Assembly (NCBI GenBank): GCA_009792885.1
Contig: WMCF01000006.1
Location: 1,732,733-1,796,732 of the forward strand
Reading direction: 5' to 3'
Length of the DNA: 64,000 nucleotides
DNA from: Eremophila alpestris peregrina
Lineage: Eukaryota; Chordata; Aves; Passeriformes; Alaudidae
Under the pieces are notes generated by a model. The model was not told the origin of the DNA and did not search any database. It worked only from the letters and a program-made list of their open reading frames with translations. Below, in pieces: positions 37,227 through 51,400 of this stretch. The position numbers were made by a program, and so were the translations under genes. How positions within the stretch are numbered: the first letter of the stretch is position 1; each line of letters begins with the position of its first letter.

Positions 37227-37808
37227 TATCGTGTTTTAACCCCAAAAAGAAGCAAAGTATCATGCAGCTGCTTTCTCACTTCCCCATTCACCAAGGTGGG
37301 ATGGAGAAGAGAATGGGAAAAAAAACTCCAGGAGTTGAGATAAAAACAGTTAACAATGGTGATAAAATATGAATATTATTAATAATAACACAATGAAATG
37401 GGAGAAAACAAAAAGAGAGAAGGGGAAAAAACCAAAGCCCAGAAGTGATGCACAATGGAATTGCTCACCGTCATGGTGACTGATGCCCAGCTGGTCCCCC
37501 AGTAGTGATGGACTCCAACCAGCCAACTTGAACCAAATTTTATACTGGGCATGACATTCTGAGGTATGGAATATCCCTATCAGCTGTCCCTGTTGTGCTC
37601 TTTCACAGCTTCTTGTGCCCCTCCTCACTGGCAGAACATGAGACACTGAAAACTCCCTGACTCAGGATAAGCACTGCTCGGCAATAACTAAAACATTGGT
37701 GTTATAACATTATTCACATACTAAATCAAAAAAAAAAAACTAAAAAACCAGAGTACTAAGCTAGCTACTAGGAAGAAAATTATTTATATCCCAGCCAAAA
37801 TCAGGGCA
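37227..37808 (-). mobile_element. ERVL-type LTR, minus strand (probable solo LTR)
   Basis: As read on the plus strand it starts TATCGTGTTTTAACCCC, an eroded version of the TGTCATGGTTTAACCCC end of this bird LTR family. It contains AGTGATGCACAATGGAATTG, TTATACTGGGCATGACATTC and AGCTTCTTGTGCCCCTCC. It ends with CTAGCTACTAGGAAGAAAAT and CAGCCAAAATCAGGGCA. The promoter is on the minus strand: a TATAAAA box at 37,538-37,544 is followed leftward by R/U5. No internal retroviral sequence is attached. The polyadenylation signal is eroded, and no clear target duplication is left (GAGAAC against GAGTC). The family assignment rests on remembered similarity. Confidence 0.85.
37538..37544 (-). promoter_or_regulatory. 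LTR TATA box, minus strand
   Basis: TATAAAA read on the minus strand, just after CATGCCCAG. This is the expected core promoter of this LTR family. Confidence 0.55.
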
Positions 37809-39393
37809 GAGTCTTGTAATAAATGTTTTCAAATACAGTAATAACTAAAAGTTCAAAGCATGTCTTCCTTTTATTCCAGGATGAAAAGCACTTGGCACTA
37901 AAGTTTGGTAAATTGTTGTCTTTGAATAGGAAAATCTTTTCTTTAAAGCCTAATTCTAAGGTATCTCTCAGATATTGAATCACTAAAGGAATGGGGAAAA
38001 ATATAATCTTCCTTTCAAATAAGTACAAATACAAATATTATAAAAACAAAAGAAAATAATATTGTGCTTATTAGCAAAGACATGCTCTGTAGTGAAAATA
38101 CTTTTTTCTCAATGTAGTTAAGAATGTGATGATGATGATGATTATTATTATTATTAAGCCTAAGATATTATTACTGTGCTAAACTAAAAGTGTCCATTGC
38201 CCATTAATTTCCTTGAGATATGTGGTAGAACGATAAACTAAAGAAATATACCTTGGGTAGAGACCTGTCAAACAGCAGTCTAGAAACACAGCATCATTCC
38301 TTCTACATGATATATGGCTACACAGACAGATGATGATAGACAGGAATTTAATCTACACCAAGCAGAAAAACAGCATGAAGTTATGGTTTCTAGGCTAAAG
38401 TCAATTCATGAGTTTGTGCTTATTTAAATGTACTCACAGATATACTGCAAGTGCAAATACAGGTGGCAACTACAAGTTAATATCTGAGTGGTTATTTCTG
38501 TTTTACTTGTGGCGTAACTAACCACATAAAAACAGTGTGGATAGCTCTGTGGAACTTAAATTACTATGTAGGAAATCTATGAATGAGCTCACAGCTCAAA
38601 AGTTTTCATTTCAAAAGTTGTTTTCTCACTATAGATGTTGGAGCAATGTATAAAACTGTGCCACATCACAACTAGAAAAAACAGTTATGGAAATTGTAAT
38701 CTTAGCTCTCTGAGTCACTAAATACAGAAATATAAACACGAAGACTATAATCTAGTGTATCTGACAGACATACTATATAATATGAACTGATCCTAAAATC
38801 CTCCCTCAGACAGGAAGTGTCACCTAAGTGTCTCCATATCCAAAAGTTAAAGCTTGCCACTTGCCTCACAAACATATGTTTTATACCGCATACCATATTA
38901 TGCTATCAATATAAACATGTGTCACAAAGAAGTTTATTTGCAGAGACAGAGCTTTGGAAGAGAAAGAAGCATAAGACAAAATCAATATCAAAATAGAATC
39001 AATAAAACAAATTACATCTGCAGTATTGTTCTTCCTATTCCTGTTTATATTTTACTTACCAAGGTCCAAGGCCTTACTTTTTTTTTTTTAGTTTTACTGC
39101 AAATTAGGTTTTTCAATTCCTCAAATGTACTACACGAAGTGTTCCAGAATTGAGATCTAACTTTACATGGATATGCAAGTCTTACTTATTCATTTATAGA
39201 AAAAAAGCAAATAAAGGAAAGTAAATAAATATTAAATAGTTACAGCACATAATCTGAAAGTAATTAATAATTTATAACTTTTGGAAATATGTCTATATCT
39301 AAATCTTACCAAGGATTTACCAAAGAGTGTGACAAAAGGAGGATATTCTGATCTCTTTCCAACATGTTCATGTTGGAACCACTGTGACTCATC
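37809..39393. other. Unique AT-rich DNA with a GAT/ATT microsatellite
   Basis: (GAT)n then (ATT)n at 38,126-38,157. No gene recognised. Confidence 0.5.
38126..38157. repeat. (GAT)n(ATT)n microsatellite
   Basis: About five GAT units pass directly into five to six ATT units. A compound trinucleotide repeat. Confidence 0.9.
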
Positions 39394-39945
39394 TGCTTCC
39401 ATGGGTATGGCGATTTTGCGCTAGTGAAACTGGAGAAAGTCTTGTGCTACAGATTGGGACTAAAAGCTTTTGAATTTAGCTCACATGAACTTGGTGCATT
39501 GCTGCTTAAAGTAATTCTCAGGCAATGCACTGCAGTTCTTGAAACAGCAGCCACATGGGCTGGGCAGCAACATGCAGTGATGGGTACCAACATTTCAGAA
39601 CACCAGCTGTACAGGGCTTACGTGGTGAGGGGTGTTTCCAAAGGAGGAGAGGAGCTGCAGCCATGGCTTCTGAGACAAGATGCCTGATGCTGTCTACACA
39701 TAAACAGAGAAAGTTCCAGACAACTCCAAGAAAGACCCACATCTGCCCAAACTGGTGCCTCTGCAATAACATATTTGAGAATGGGGACACAGAGTTGTGC
39801 AACAGCATCGGGAGACTGCACTGAGAATGTGAGAGCCAGAGTCTTGCAGAGCCCAAGGTCAGTACAGGAGGAAAGGCAGGAGGTGTTCCAGGCACCAGAG
39901 CTGAGATTTCCCTGTGGCCCTTGAAGCAACCCATGGTGAGACTGC
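39394..39945 (+). mobile_element. LTR, plus strand, 3' truncated (same family as 56,591)
   Basis: Its right part (from about 39,700) matches the solo LTR at 56,591-57,404 in order. CCTCTGCAATAACATATTTG corresponds to CCTCTGTGATGACAG. Then come CCAAGGTCAGTACAGGAGGA and GGAGGTGTTCCAGGCACCAG. The left end (CATGGGTATGGCGATTTTGC) corresponds to the start of the sibling. The distance from start to the CCAAGGTCAG landmark is about 465 bases here against about 257 in the sibling, so about 200 bases are extra. It stops near 39,945, before the polyA signal, so it is a broken copy. The 138-codon antisense frame across it is a shadow. Confidence 0.75.
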
Positions 39946-42000
39946 AAATTAAATAAAAAGTAAATCCAAGAATGGATGAAGAATGAAGATGAAACCAGGG
40001 CAGAAATTCATGGTATAGAAGAAACCAAAAATTAGGTACTATTGTGTCATGAAAATTTATTTTCTCAAAGAATAATCAAGAGTGGAAACTTAAGGAGGGC
40101 ATGAGAATAAGGCATGGAAAGACTGGTCTTTAATCTGGAATGAACAATTATGGTAATGCTGGTCTTCTGCAAGCAACAAACAGTGCTGATGTTTCAAAGC
40201 ACTAGAATAGTTGACTAAGGAGAATCTCTAAAATACATTTAATTTAAATATTGCACAGGTGAAAACCAGAATAGATGATAAAATGTATCATAATTAGGAG
40301 GATACTCAAATGTAAAAAAAAAAAAATAATTAATCTCTACTGATCTCTGGAGTAAGTGCTCTTATAAGCTTATACATGTACCATTAATTGATCCTTTCTA
40401 GATGTACCTTTCTAGGTACTTATTCTATGCTGGGGACATCCCTAGTATAATGGTAACTCTCATATTTTTTTTTTTTAATATATATAAGCTTTCACTACCA
40501 GAAAATTGACTTGGTTTATTGTGTATTAAATCTAACTGTCTAGAAAAAAATAAATGTGTGCTTTTCTCCTGGCATACCAAACTAAAATGAGAGAAAAAAG
40601 AGGAATCATCAGAATTTCTGGCATTGCATTGTAGGCTAAAATTAATTCTATCAAAAAATCCCCCACATCTTAGGTCTAAGTTAAAAACAGGCATCCAGAG
40701 ACATCTCAGCTCAACTCATATTTTCAGTCTAATTCCTCTCAAAAATTATACAGAGTTTTAGCTTACTTTTCACGGTCAGATTTAGCTTTCAAACACTTTG
40801 TTAATACACTTGAAATAGCCTTTACATGTAGGAGGCATGTACTTTAAAGTAGCAATGCGTGCATGAAGCTTGAAAAGTGTTACAGTGTAGTGGCTAGAGG
40901 AGGAGAAAATAAACTTGTTAGATGTCACACTACAGTGACCTGTTCCCCACTTCAAGTGATGTGCTTCGAGGTCACAAGCTTACCCCCGTGAGAACCATGA
41001 GAATTCATTTCACTGCATTAAATCAGTCCCCAAACCCAAAGAAATATAATGGTATGAACTTCTCTTACTATCAACCTGCTCTGCTTACTACCTACAGCTT
41101 TTAGCCTGTCTATCCCTAATTTACCAGGACTTGATTTTCAGACAGAAATAAGATCTGACTTGAGTATTTTTACATTTACTTGGTGTGTAGCTGTTACATC
41201 ATTATATTGTGTACGCACAGTATAATGTCCCAAATGGATTGTGTGTATGTCCCAAATTGTACCGTTTGGAAATCATATTTAAGGTGATATTTTAAGTTGA
41301 ATTCTATCCTGATTGGTATAAAAAAATGTCAAGGTGCATTCACATTCAGCAGTTTTTGTTACCATCTTTGTTACTCTTTCATCAGAACTCTCAATCATGT
41401 CTCAGAGGCTCAAAATCTACACAACTTCATCAGATGCTATAAGTGTTTCCTCCAGGCTTAGCAATATGGTCAGCTTCTGTCCCAAGTTCATTTGCAATCT
41501 TAATTTCCAAACTGAAGGCACTGGAAGTGCATGACTACCATCAGAGTAATGACATCTCTCCATCTGCCCTTAAACAGAAGGAAAACTATCCCTGAAATGA
41601 ACCTGTTGCAAGCTTTAAACATCTTTAAATCTTTCAAAAGTATCTTCCAATTCATTTTCACGACATCTGTCAATGAACAGTTCGCCCACTGCTAGTGCCT
41701 GTATCAATATCTAAATGTATGGCTAGAAATTGCCTCTCTTTTCTTCAGAAAGTGTGGCTCTGTTTCCATGGGGAAAATAAGTTATTTTAACTGAGACACA
41801 ATAAATTTATCTCCCTTCAGGAAAAAAAAAAAAAGCGGTATATATTTGTTTCTCCTCTTACCACTTAGCTTCCTCACCCACATTTATTTTCTTCCAAAAA
41901 CAAGAATTTTCAACACAGTTAATTTTTATTTTTATCTTTAGTTTTTTATGGACAGGAGGCATACTGTCACTTCCATAATATAGCCAAACTCAGTCTCTAC

Positions 42001-42148
42001 TTTAACCATAAATTTGTTGGTATTCTTCTTGTTTCCTGCTGTAATGCTGCAGTTACTTCATCATTTATGATTTCCATGCAGCCCAGCTTCAGAGAACAAC
42101 AAAGTGATACAGCCTGATTATCATTGTCCTCCAAGGCAGTATCAACCT
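42001..42148 (-). other. Weak candidate exon, minus strand
   Basis: On the minus strand a good polypyrimidine tract and acceptor (GCCTCATTTCTTTCCAG) end at 42,149. An open frame follows (EVDTALEDNDNQAVSLCCSL, then KLGCMEIINDEVTAALQQET) to a TAG at 41,997. A poor donor-like GTAGAG at 42,000 could end it at 42,001. The peptide is helix-like and acidic, but I cannot name it. A pseudogene exon or chance are alternatives. Confidence 0.2.
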
Positions 42149-45100
42149 CTGGAAAGAAATGAGGCAAAAGGAAAGGAAATAGATAATAACCCAATAGGTA
42201 AATGACAACTAAAGAATAATATAGTAGCTAATAAATAATTCTAAAGTTCAAAATAAAAACCTTGAGTTAAGGAATTGTTTATTATTGTTGTTGACAGAGT
42301 ATAATATGCAAGATAAATATCATGAAAATAAGATTTCAGAATGTCATCTGACTCCACTGCTTTTTAAAAGACGTTTGGAAATTACAACTTTCTGCATTTA
42401 GGTATAAAACACTCACTCCATTTATCTTCTTATGTTTATATTCATTACTGTCTTAAGCAAACAAATTCAGGAAAGATGTGAGTAAAAATGGGTTTAATCA
42501 AATACTTTAGGAGCTCTGAATCAAGTAATTCTTTTAGGAAGTACTAACGAAGCCTGAGAGGTTGCCCTTAAACATATTTAGAGAGCAACCAACCAGCAAA
42601 GACATATTTCAGTCCAATTTGAAGAAGGCATGTCATTTTTTTCATGACTATCAATATATAAATTTATACTTAAGGAACAGAATTATTCTGGATTAGCTAT
42701 CATTCTGAAAAATAGTAGCTGCCAATCAAAATGCCTTCTTCAGATGTCCTGCTAAGATAGGGCACTATCAGGGTTTAGTAGAAAGTTAGTATCCTGCAGG
42801 AGACACAGTCTCAGGATTGTTCAAAGCACAGTCACCCACAGCTAACCAAAAGGGTATATCAAGCAGAGGGGGTATCTTTGAATTCTCATTTCATTTGATA
42901 TTTATTCATAACACTCAAGATTACATCTGCCTGTGCAAATTTAGGATACTGACTACTTTCCCAAATAAAGAATCCTAAGTGGCACCCCATAAAGCCTCTA
43001 GCTGTTTAGGAATAGTGAGGTGTGAAAGTGTCTGTAGTTCACATTTATTATTAAAATACCAGCAGAAGAAATTTGTTATTCTTTCTTGTCTCAATTCAGT
43101 TACAAAAGCTCAGGACTGTGTTTCCCAGTTTCCCATTCCTGAAGTGCTGACATGCAAAGTAGCACACATGATTCTGTTCCTCATGTTGAAGTCAGTTTTC
43201 AAACACAAAATTATTGGCAAACCTGCATTCCAGTCTATTCTAGTACAAAAATGTTATAGTAATCTGCAGTGAACAATGGGGAAATAAGTCTTCTCACTGC
43301 CAAAAGATATAACAGCTATCTTGTTCAGCTCTGCACATAATGTCAGAAGGGGAGTACACCAAGATGCTAACAGAGTAGTAACCAATCCTGAGCTGCCGTG
43401 AATGACAGATGTCTGAGGAGAAAGGAGGAAAACTGCAGCTTAAAAACGTCCAAACATTTAAATGGTCACTATGGCTTGAGGGCTGTTTTGAAAAGAATTG
43501 TGGCCATGAGCTTTGGAGCATTTGATGCATACATAGCAGCTGGGTCTTTGACAACTTTTTAGTACACTAAAATTCTTTCTTAAATAATTTTTATAGAAGC
43601 TGAAAGATAAATGCTAAAGGAACAGCAAAGTCCAGAATATGATACCTCTTCATTTAAGTTTTCTGACTTGCTCTTGAATATAAGCACCAAAATTGTTGTT
43701 CAAATCCTATAAGCCCCACATAGGAACTACAGCAGCCAGTTATTACAATACAGATCATTCTGTTTTTTCTCTCCTCTTTCAGATTATATAGCTAAAAAAA
43801 GCTTCCTAAGAATGAACTTGTTTTCATGAATTTCTAATATCAATCCAGATATTTCTGTAATTTCTTTTTAACATATTTACCTTTTCACAAAAAAGCAATG
43901 GTGCAATTTGAGTTTGTTTTTCTAGCATTTCTTACAAAAAAACAGTTATGCTATATGCATATTATCAACCATTTGATGTGATAGAGCATGTAATTCATAT
44001 TGTACTACCAAAAAATGAAAACTGTTTCAGTGCTGCACTTTTTAGCACTTCTCATTTATAAACTTATAGGCTACTACTCTTTGTGAAAAATAAGTGATTT
44101 TTTTTCTAGTACCTTTAGTAAAAATCAAAGCATGTCCCTTTGTATAGAAATTTAGTCAAATTGACATAGATTTTGTACAATGAAAAATTAGATATTAGAA
44201 TATTTTGAATAAAGATAATTGGGTGGAGTTTGTTTTGTTTTGTTTTCTGGAGATTTTTCTCCCTTTGTGTTTCTTTGTTTTTGTGAAGAAATGTAATTAC
44301 TTTTACTCTATGCTATAAATTACAATAAAAGGCTTGGACACAGAAGAAGTTTCACATTATCTTTATAGACCCTGTTTTAAAGGCAATAATATTTTTAGCT
44401 CATTAATTTTCTTATAAAAAGAGAAATACTTTTTATTTTAACAGAATTGGCACTGACTTGCCACCCAGTCTCGTTTACTGCATTGATTTCTGGCTTTAAG
44501 GGTTGTTTTTCCTATCTGTTTCTGACTCGTGCAAGGTTCAGTCATTCTCGAAGGGTCTATCCTGTGACCCACTGATCTCACTTTTCCCTTTTGCCCTGAC
44601 TTCCATGAATTGGATCATTGTGTTCTCCCTTTGTAGAGACAGAAGGTTGCATGACCCACACTTAGAGATCAGCAAAAGAGAAAGTGAGCCTAGTGTGTAA
44701 AAGGGATTATTACTCCTGCTGTGGGATTCTGTGGTTGGTAACACGCGTCTTTCTGCCCTCAGAGCTTTACTGTGCTTTTGCTGGCTCACAAGGTGATAAA
44801 CCACTTTTCTCTGAAAATCTGTCCCTCAACTGTCACTGCTCAAAAACTCTATGTCTTCCCTGTCTGCCATTCTGGAATGGCAGACAAACTTTACAAACCA
44901 TACATTTTCATGGTAAAGTTAATCCCAGTAGACAAGAATAAATTTGTACAGTGGAAGATGCAGCAACAGCCAAAGAGTTCTCTGCACAGGGGGCCAAATC
45001 CAGTCAAGAGCTTCATCACACTAACTCCATCTGTAAGTGTGTGAAATATCCTAGTGAAATAATAGACTAAGCTCAGTCTTAGGAGAGCAGATGCTGGACA

Positions 45101-46068
45101 ACTACATGGTGTCATAGCCCAATGAGATGAGAAAATCTGTCACTGCAGTGCAGGGAAATCTCTCCCAGGCACTAACATTTTGCTTTTTCCAGTCTCTTCC
45201 CAATTTTCCTTTAACTTTTTTTATTACTTCCAGTTCTCCTTCAGTTCTACAAATATTCCTCCACCCTTTGCTCTTTCCCACCCATTTTTCTCTAATCCTT
45301 GACTCAGGGTATCCTCTATTGTCCTAAAAGACCACCTATTATCCTATATGTAATGAGGCTTCTTCAGCTTTGCAGCGTTGTATTTATAGTCAGCTGATAT
45401 CCAGAAATATCGGCAATTAATACTTCTCTTAATATTTTTCAAGTGCTAATTATTATACCATATTCCTTATTTCAAAAAAAAAAATTGCTTTCTTACATGC
45501 ACTGCAGCTACACTTAATGGAAAACATACTTCCACTTACACAGGCATTCCCTGGCACTTGTTTACTCATCAACAAGCTGCCAAAACTGTTTGTGGATGCC
45601 TTGTGAGAAGGTTTATAATGTATGTTTGCATATCCAAAGTCGGTATTGTCACTGACAGTATTTCATTAGCAAGTTCTTTCAAGACAATAATTTGATTTGA
45701 TTAATTATGAAGGTTGAGAATTTCAGGAACCCCCTGGTGAGCAGAAGCAGTCCATGGGAATAGCAGTGACTGGCAATGAGGGGAGGAGAATGCTTGTTAT
45801 CAAGTCTGTTGGTAATAAACACTGCTAGTAACACTGAAACAAATACTTCCTGAATAATTTCAATTCCTTGCATCTCTTCTCAGTATTAGTAATGAGCTTC
45901 CAGTTTTTATCTCGTTAGAATAAAGAGGGATTTACTTTCCCATTACATTTCACTCAGACTAGTCTGACACACACCAGGAATGCTAATCCTGAAGGACTGA
46001 AGAAAATGACTGCTAGGTTACTCTTGGTGTTTGATGTATTTCAGGCTTTCAGGACAGACAAACTGGGA

Positions 46069-46155
46069 TTTTTTTTTTTTTTTTTAGCCACAAAGATGAG
46101 GCTTCTTTCCTCTGCTTTTTTTTTTTTTTTTCTGCTTTTTTCTATTTTTTTCTTC
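46069..46155. repeat. T-rich low-complexity tract
   Basis: Three T-runs of 17, 16 and 7 bases, separated by a short mixed segment and CTGC words (TCTGCTTTTT repeated). Confidence 0.85.
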
Positions 46156-47246
46156 TGCTGTGGGAAATATTAGTGAGATAGACACCTATCAAATTTGGAC
46201 AAAACAAATAATCTTGCTGAGAGATGTGAAGGCTAGTTAAAGATATTAAAATGCCATCCACATATGTCCTTGAAAGAAAATATCTCATTAACCTTCTTTA
46301 AAAATTAGACCTCTTGTCATTGATACAATTATAAAATAATTGCAAGTATTAATAAAAAGGGAAATTTCCCACTAAAGTGAAGATGTATCCTGTGACCACA
46401 GTCTAAGGACACCACACAGCAGGGGCTACTCCCTTCCTTTCAAAGGATGATGGAGGCTTCAGGCTAAATGAAGGGAAGAGTCTTGCTACTGAAAATAGCC
46501 TAACTGTAGTATCCAGTGATATTTTTTCCTTAATCATTTTTATGAATATGTTAACTAACATAAAACTTGCAGTATGCACCAAATGCAAAATTACCTATTT
46601 TCAGTTAAATCCAAGTTGTCAACAAGAGAATATCTGTTCAAATTGGAAGGAATTTTTTATGAAAAAAAAAAATCAGAAGTTGCACAAAATGTCATGCTTT
46701 CCCTCAAGTCTAATTTGGATTTTTACAGCCTAGATTAAAGCTTTATAGTCTGCAGTACAAAACTGAGAAAGCCTTGGTGTAATGTACTGAGAAGCCCACA
46801 CCAAATAACAACAAGCCTTGCAACATTCATATTAAAGTTCTGCAGAAAGATCACAAGTTCTCAACTTGTTTTTCAATTTTTGGTGTTACCAATAGAATAG
46901 AAGGCTTAACAATAAGCAGAGTATCTATATCTATGTCATCTGCTGCTTGTGTATTGATTTAAAACTAAATTTAAGACAAAGCCTATTTTCATAATCTAAT
47001 TTTCAGCTGACAAAAGCAGATGAGATATACTGATTACTACTGCATGATAATGCCTGCTTTAGAAGTACAACTTCACTTACTCATATGGAATGCCAGTTTC
47101 TAAATAACCAATTAAAGAAACAGACCTGAAGGTAATTTTTCAAAATCAAGAAAAACTGCTCTGTGTATAACAAGTGTCTCAAAAAGGATCTCAAGTCTAT
47201 TTTCTGAAAATGACTTAGTACTGTTATCCCTATGCTACCAGTTCGT

Positions 47247-47286
47247 GGTTTTTTTTGTTGGGTTTTTGGTTGGTTGGTTGGTTTTT
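47247..47286. repeat. (GGTT)n simple repeat
   Basis: T-run, then about four TTGG units ending GGTTTTTC. Confidence 0.85.
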
Positions 47287-48397
47287 CATGATTATGTTAT
47301 CATAAAAGGACTCATCCCTTTCATCCACTCCTCCAGTGTGTCTCGTCTTATTCTCAACTTTCTATCTCAGAATAAAAATTATCCTATTATCCTGACTTCT
47401 TACACTTATTATCTTTAGTACTGCTAAATGCTAGTGGTATGAATATAGACAGTTATTACCCTCCAGGAAAAAAAAAATTCTGATAAATTCAAGCTTTTCA
47501 ATAGTTATCTTTGCACCAAAATAATCTTCTGGAGTAGGGAGAGGGTCAGATAGAAAATAATTTCAACAAACTCTGATTTTCCTCTCTCCTCCTTGGTATA
47601 TTGAGTCTAGTTGTCTAGAACATCAGACATTTTGGCTATTAAAATGTCTTGCTTCCTGATTCCTGTCTTTACTAATGAACTGTCAAGTCATCTGTTCTGC
47701 CCATGGTCATGATTTACTAACCATAACTGATAGTGATATTTTATGACATGCATTTGTCTAATTTGGATGCCATCTCCATGCAGCAATTTTACCAGGGTGA
47801 ACCTTCTGCCATGGGTAGACCAACAAAGATTTTAACAATATCAAATCAACTTTTGAAATCAGTTTGAAAAACTGATATTTCATTTAAAACAAACAAACCT
47901 TCTCCTGTAACCATCTACAAGAATATTCAAGGCTGAATTTCTCTTCATGTTGCTTAAATTTCCAGAGAAGAAAGCCAATATCAAAGGATCAGATGTCTAT
48001 TGGAACCAAAAACTCAGTTGAAATCTCTTGACTCTTGTACAGTAATCTTAGTTGTAAACAGCAAGTGAGCTCTCACATTAAAGCACACATTTTTAATATT
48101 ATTATTTTCTCTGTACCAGAACAGCTCATATATAATTAAAAGTATTATTTGATGATAAAATCTGTTCTTAAATACTTTCAAATAAATTAAAATGGCTTTT
48201 TTTTTTGCTCCTGACATGTAAGATTAGATATTGAGATAAGATTTGAATACTTTATAGTCTTGTTATAATTAGAAACTTTCTTCTCTAGATTTTATTTGTA
48301 TTCTAAATGTTCTTAGCCTATACCACAGCTAAATGCATGAAGTAGAGACACAACAGTTCTTTGTCATACACAGTGTAGGAACCAGGGACTATAAAAC

Positions 48398-48460
48398 GTG
48401 TGCATGTGTGTGTATGTTTGGACATGCCCAACTCTGTGTGTGAGAGAGAAAAAGAGAAAA
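48398..48460. repeat. (TG)n and purine-rich simple tract
   Basis: GTGTGCATGTGTGTGTATG, then after 20 bases TGTGTGTGAGAGAGAAAAAG. A simple repeat with a purine-rich end. Confidence 0.8.
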
Positions 48461-51400
48461 CACTTCTTTATTATGATGAAATGCAGAAGAGTCATGGCAA
48501 GCAGGCAACATCATGCATTCAACTGTTCTAAGCTTACACTTCTTACACAAAACAGATCATAGATGGCTTTATTTAAAACTTTTAAAATAGACTGATTAAT
48601 CAAATGGTATTGCCAACAAAAAGTAAGTCTTATTTGGATATGACCTATTTATCTTTCTAGCATGTTGAGTTCCCCAAAAATGAGGATGACTCTGAAATAT
48701 TATACTAAAAGTATTTTTTCCTTTAGTTTTGAATATATTTTACATGGAATCAACCCTGACTATGGAAGAAAAATTGAATTGCTATCTATCCTCACACTGA
48801 TGACATAGAAAAAAGCTATTACATCTCTCAACAGAAGCTTTTCTTTTATAGTTAAACATATGATGATACAGCACTTAGAAATGTTAGCACTTCCTAGTCT
48901 CAGCACTTTGATCAACATGAAGATAGTCTCACCATGCTTCCACAGTGTTATAAAAACCTGTAAATGGCCAGCATCTCTGGCAAAATATTTTCTACAAAGT
49001 AAATATAAATAATGTCTGCTGCTCAGAATACTTTAGCCTTATAGCTGGAATTTGAAAGGCATATTCTAAGCAAAACTGCTGCTGAGACAGCATTTTTTTA
49101 GAGGCTTGTGGGAAATAAGAGGTCTATCAATGACATGCATCATCACTTCAAATGAACTGTGGAATTCCATAAAATAAGTGTTCAGATTCCACACACTTGG
49201 AAGTGGGCACAAAAAGGTTTAATTTCTCCTGATTTCATGCAATGGTTTTTCATTATGATATCTTTTTTGGCACTTCTGAAATTGAAAAATGAAGTAAATA
49301 GGCTAAACCTTAAAATAGCTTGGTAGGAGGGGAACAGGGCTGAGGAGGACTGAGGATTGTGCCTGACATATTACTTGAATAATGAAGTTCTATTTCCATG
49401 GTAGAAGTACTGTCACACTTTGTCAAGCTTAGCCGAGATGCAGAACCTATGCAAATGTATAAGAAAGTATGCAGGACAAAATCAAAGGGTTCTGATCAAT
49501 GTCCTCTTGTAGGAGTGTTTTAGCAAATTACTGCACCAAAGCAAATGTCCTGCCTAATGCTGGAAGCTTTCAGCCTTTTAAGAGAGAACTGCATATTCTC
49601 AAGTCAAGCCAAGTCAAACCACACAAACCTCATCTTTTCATTAGCCTTTTAAATTATTGCTTCAGAATGCAAACTAAAAATGCTAGAACATATTTCCTTT
49701 TCATCACCTCCTCCACAGGGGCAGTAAACTTTGCTTCAAAAAAGAAGGGGAGAGCTGGAGATAGATGTGTCGTGTCAGCCTAGCAAGATTCACTGGAGGA
49801 CATACATCAAAACCCAAAGCATTCAGTATTACAAGGGTGGCCAGCACTGATAAGGAGAAAGAAAGGAAATAATTTTTTAATCTGCTTAGCAAAGATGGAA
49901 AAAAACCATACACTGTTTTCTGGATGACGAAGATACAGACCAGTGTGCTGGTACATCTGAAAAAAAGCCCAAGCCAAAAGTCTGTTTGGAGTCTGAGAAA
50001 TTATTGCATTTTACTTTCACCAGAGACATTTCTCATAGAAAACATTTTGTCCTTATAGGTACTCTGGCACTACTCCTGAAATGCACATCACATTCCTGCA
50101 TATAAATTAATGTACTCAGTTTTCAATAATTTAATGCTGAAAATCATTTAAATGATTTGTTAATTTAGGCATTAATCATGTAATTTTCCCTAATATTGAT
50201 GTAATTCTGAGGATACTGAACTAGAACAATTTCTGTGTATTTCATAATAACTTGTTTCTTTTCTATTTATTTAGTCCTGCTTCAAGCTAGTTATAAATTC
50301 TAGATTACTTCTTTTCCTCATAAAAAAAAACATAATAATATCTTCTTTTATCATCCTGGCAGAGAAATACGTAGACTGAACAGTTTTGCCAAAGAAATCT
50401 TACAAAAGAAGCTTCAGAATAAATTCTGGCTGTGTTGAAGTGAAATGCATGAGCTTAGTGTGGTCCTTAACTTTTGGCATATATGTTTGTCATCTGAATC
50501 TAGCAGATAGCCAAATACCTTATAAAACTCTCTCTTCACAACAGTAAGATTTTCTGAATGCTTTTTGCTTTGATAAGAATCAGGACTAGTACATTTTTTC
50601 AAAATTACTGCAACCTGAAAAATATTTATTGATAATACCAGAACATCATAATTATATAATATTATCTTGAAACTACCCTTTTACAGAAGATTGAGAGGAT
50701 ATTATTGTCATTAATGTGAAAGATTCTGGTATAAATAACATATAGAAATACACTGGAATGATTAAAGTACATGTTTCAATACACACAGAGATGACATGAA
50801 GAATAAACAGAGATTAAAACCAGGAGTAATTAATTCAGTGCACTAAGAAAACTGCGTAATTTCAGGAATCAAAATTGAAACCCTTGTAAAAAAAAAAGTA
50901 ACAAGTTTTTCAGTACTATTAACTAATGAAAATCCTGGTTTTGAATTGAGTGGCCTTTATGGTGGTTGTTCTTCAAAATCACTTGAGATAAACAGACCCT
51001 TTGGTCTAACAGAGATTTTAATTCTTTAGCCTTGGAATACCATGTGATTTTTAAATGCATTTCGTAAGTTTTATAAAAGTTACAAATTTGTTTTAAAAAT
51101 CTTTAAAAGTGGTTGCTTTTTAAGGTCAAGTGACTGAAATAAACAGCTTTTGAAATAATTTTAACGCAGAAAGGATTGACTAAATGTAAATGGAGAGAAA
51201 ATGTTGTCTTAGGAATAATTAGATTGAAAAAACTGTCTTTTGTGCCTAGAAATGCTTTTAGTATTTAGCACTAGAACTGAAATCCTGCCTGATGCCTCAT
51301 CTCTCAGGCATTCAGAGGTCTAGGTCAGCATAAGCATTCTCATGTGAGGATTCTTTTTACTCCCTTAATGGCTAAACTAAATCTCTTTCAAGTCAGGACA

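Noticed and set aside
39518..39947. Overlapping frames of 87-138 codons on both strands
   Set aside because: All lie within the LTR at 39,394-39,945 and have no retroviral protein motifs.
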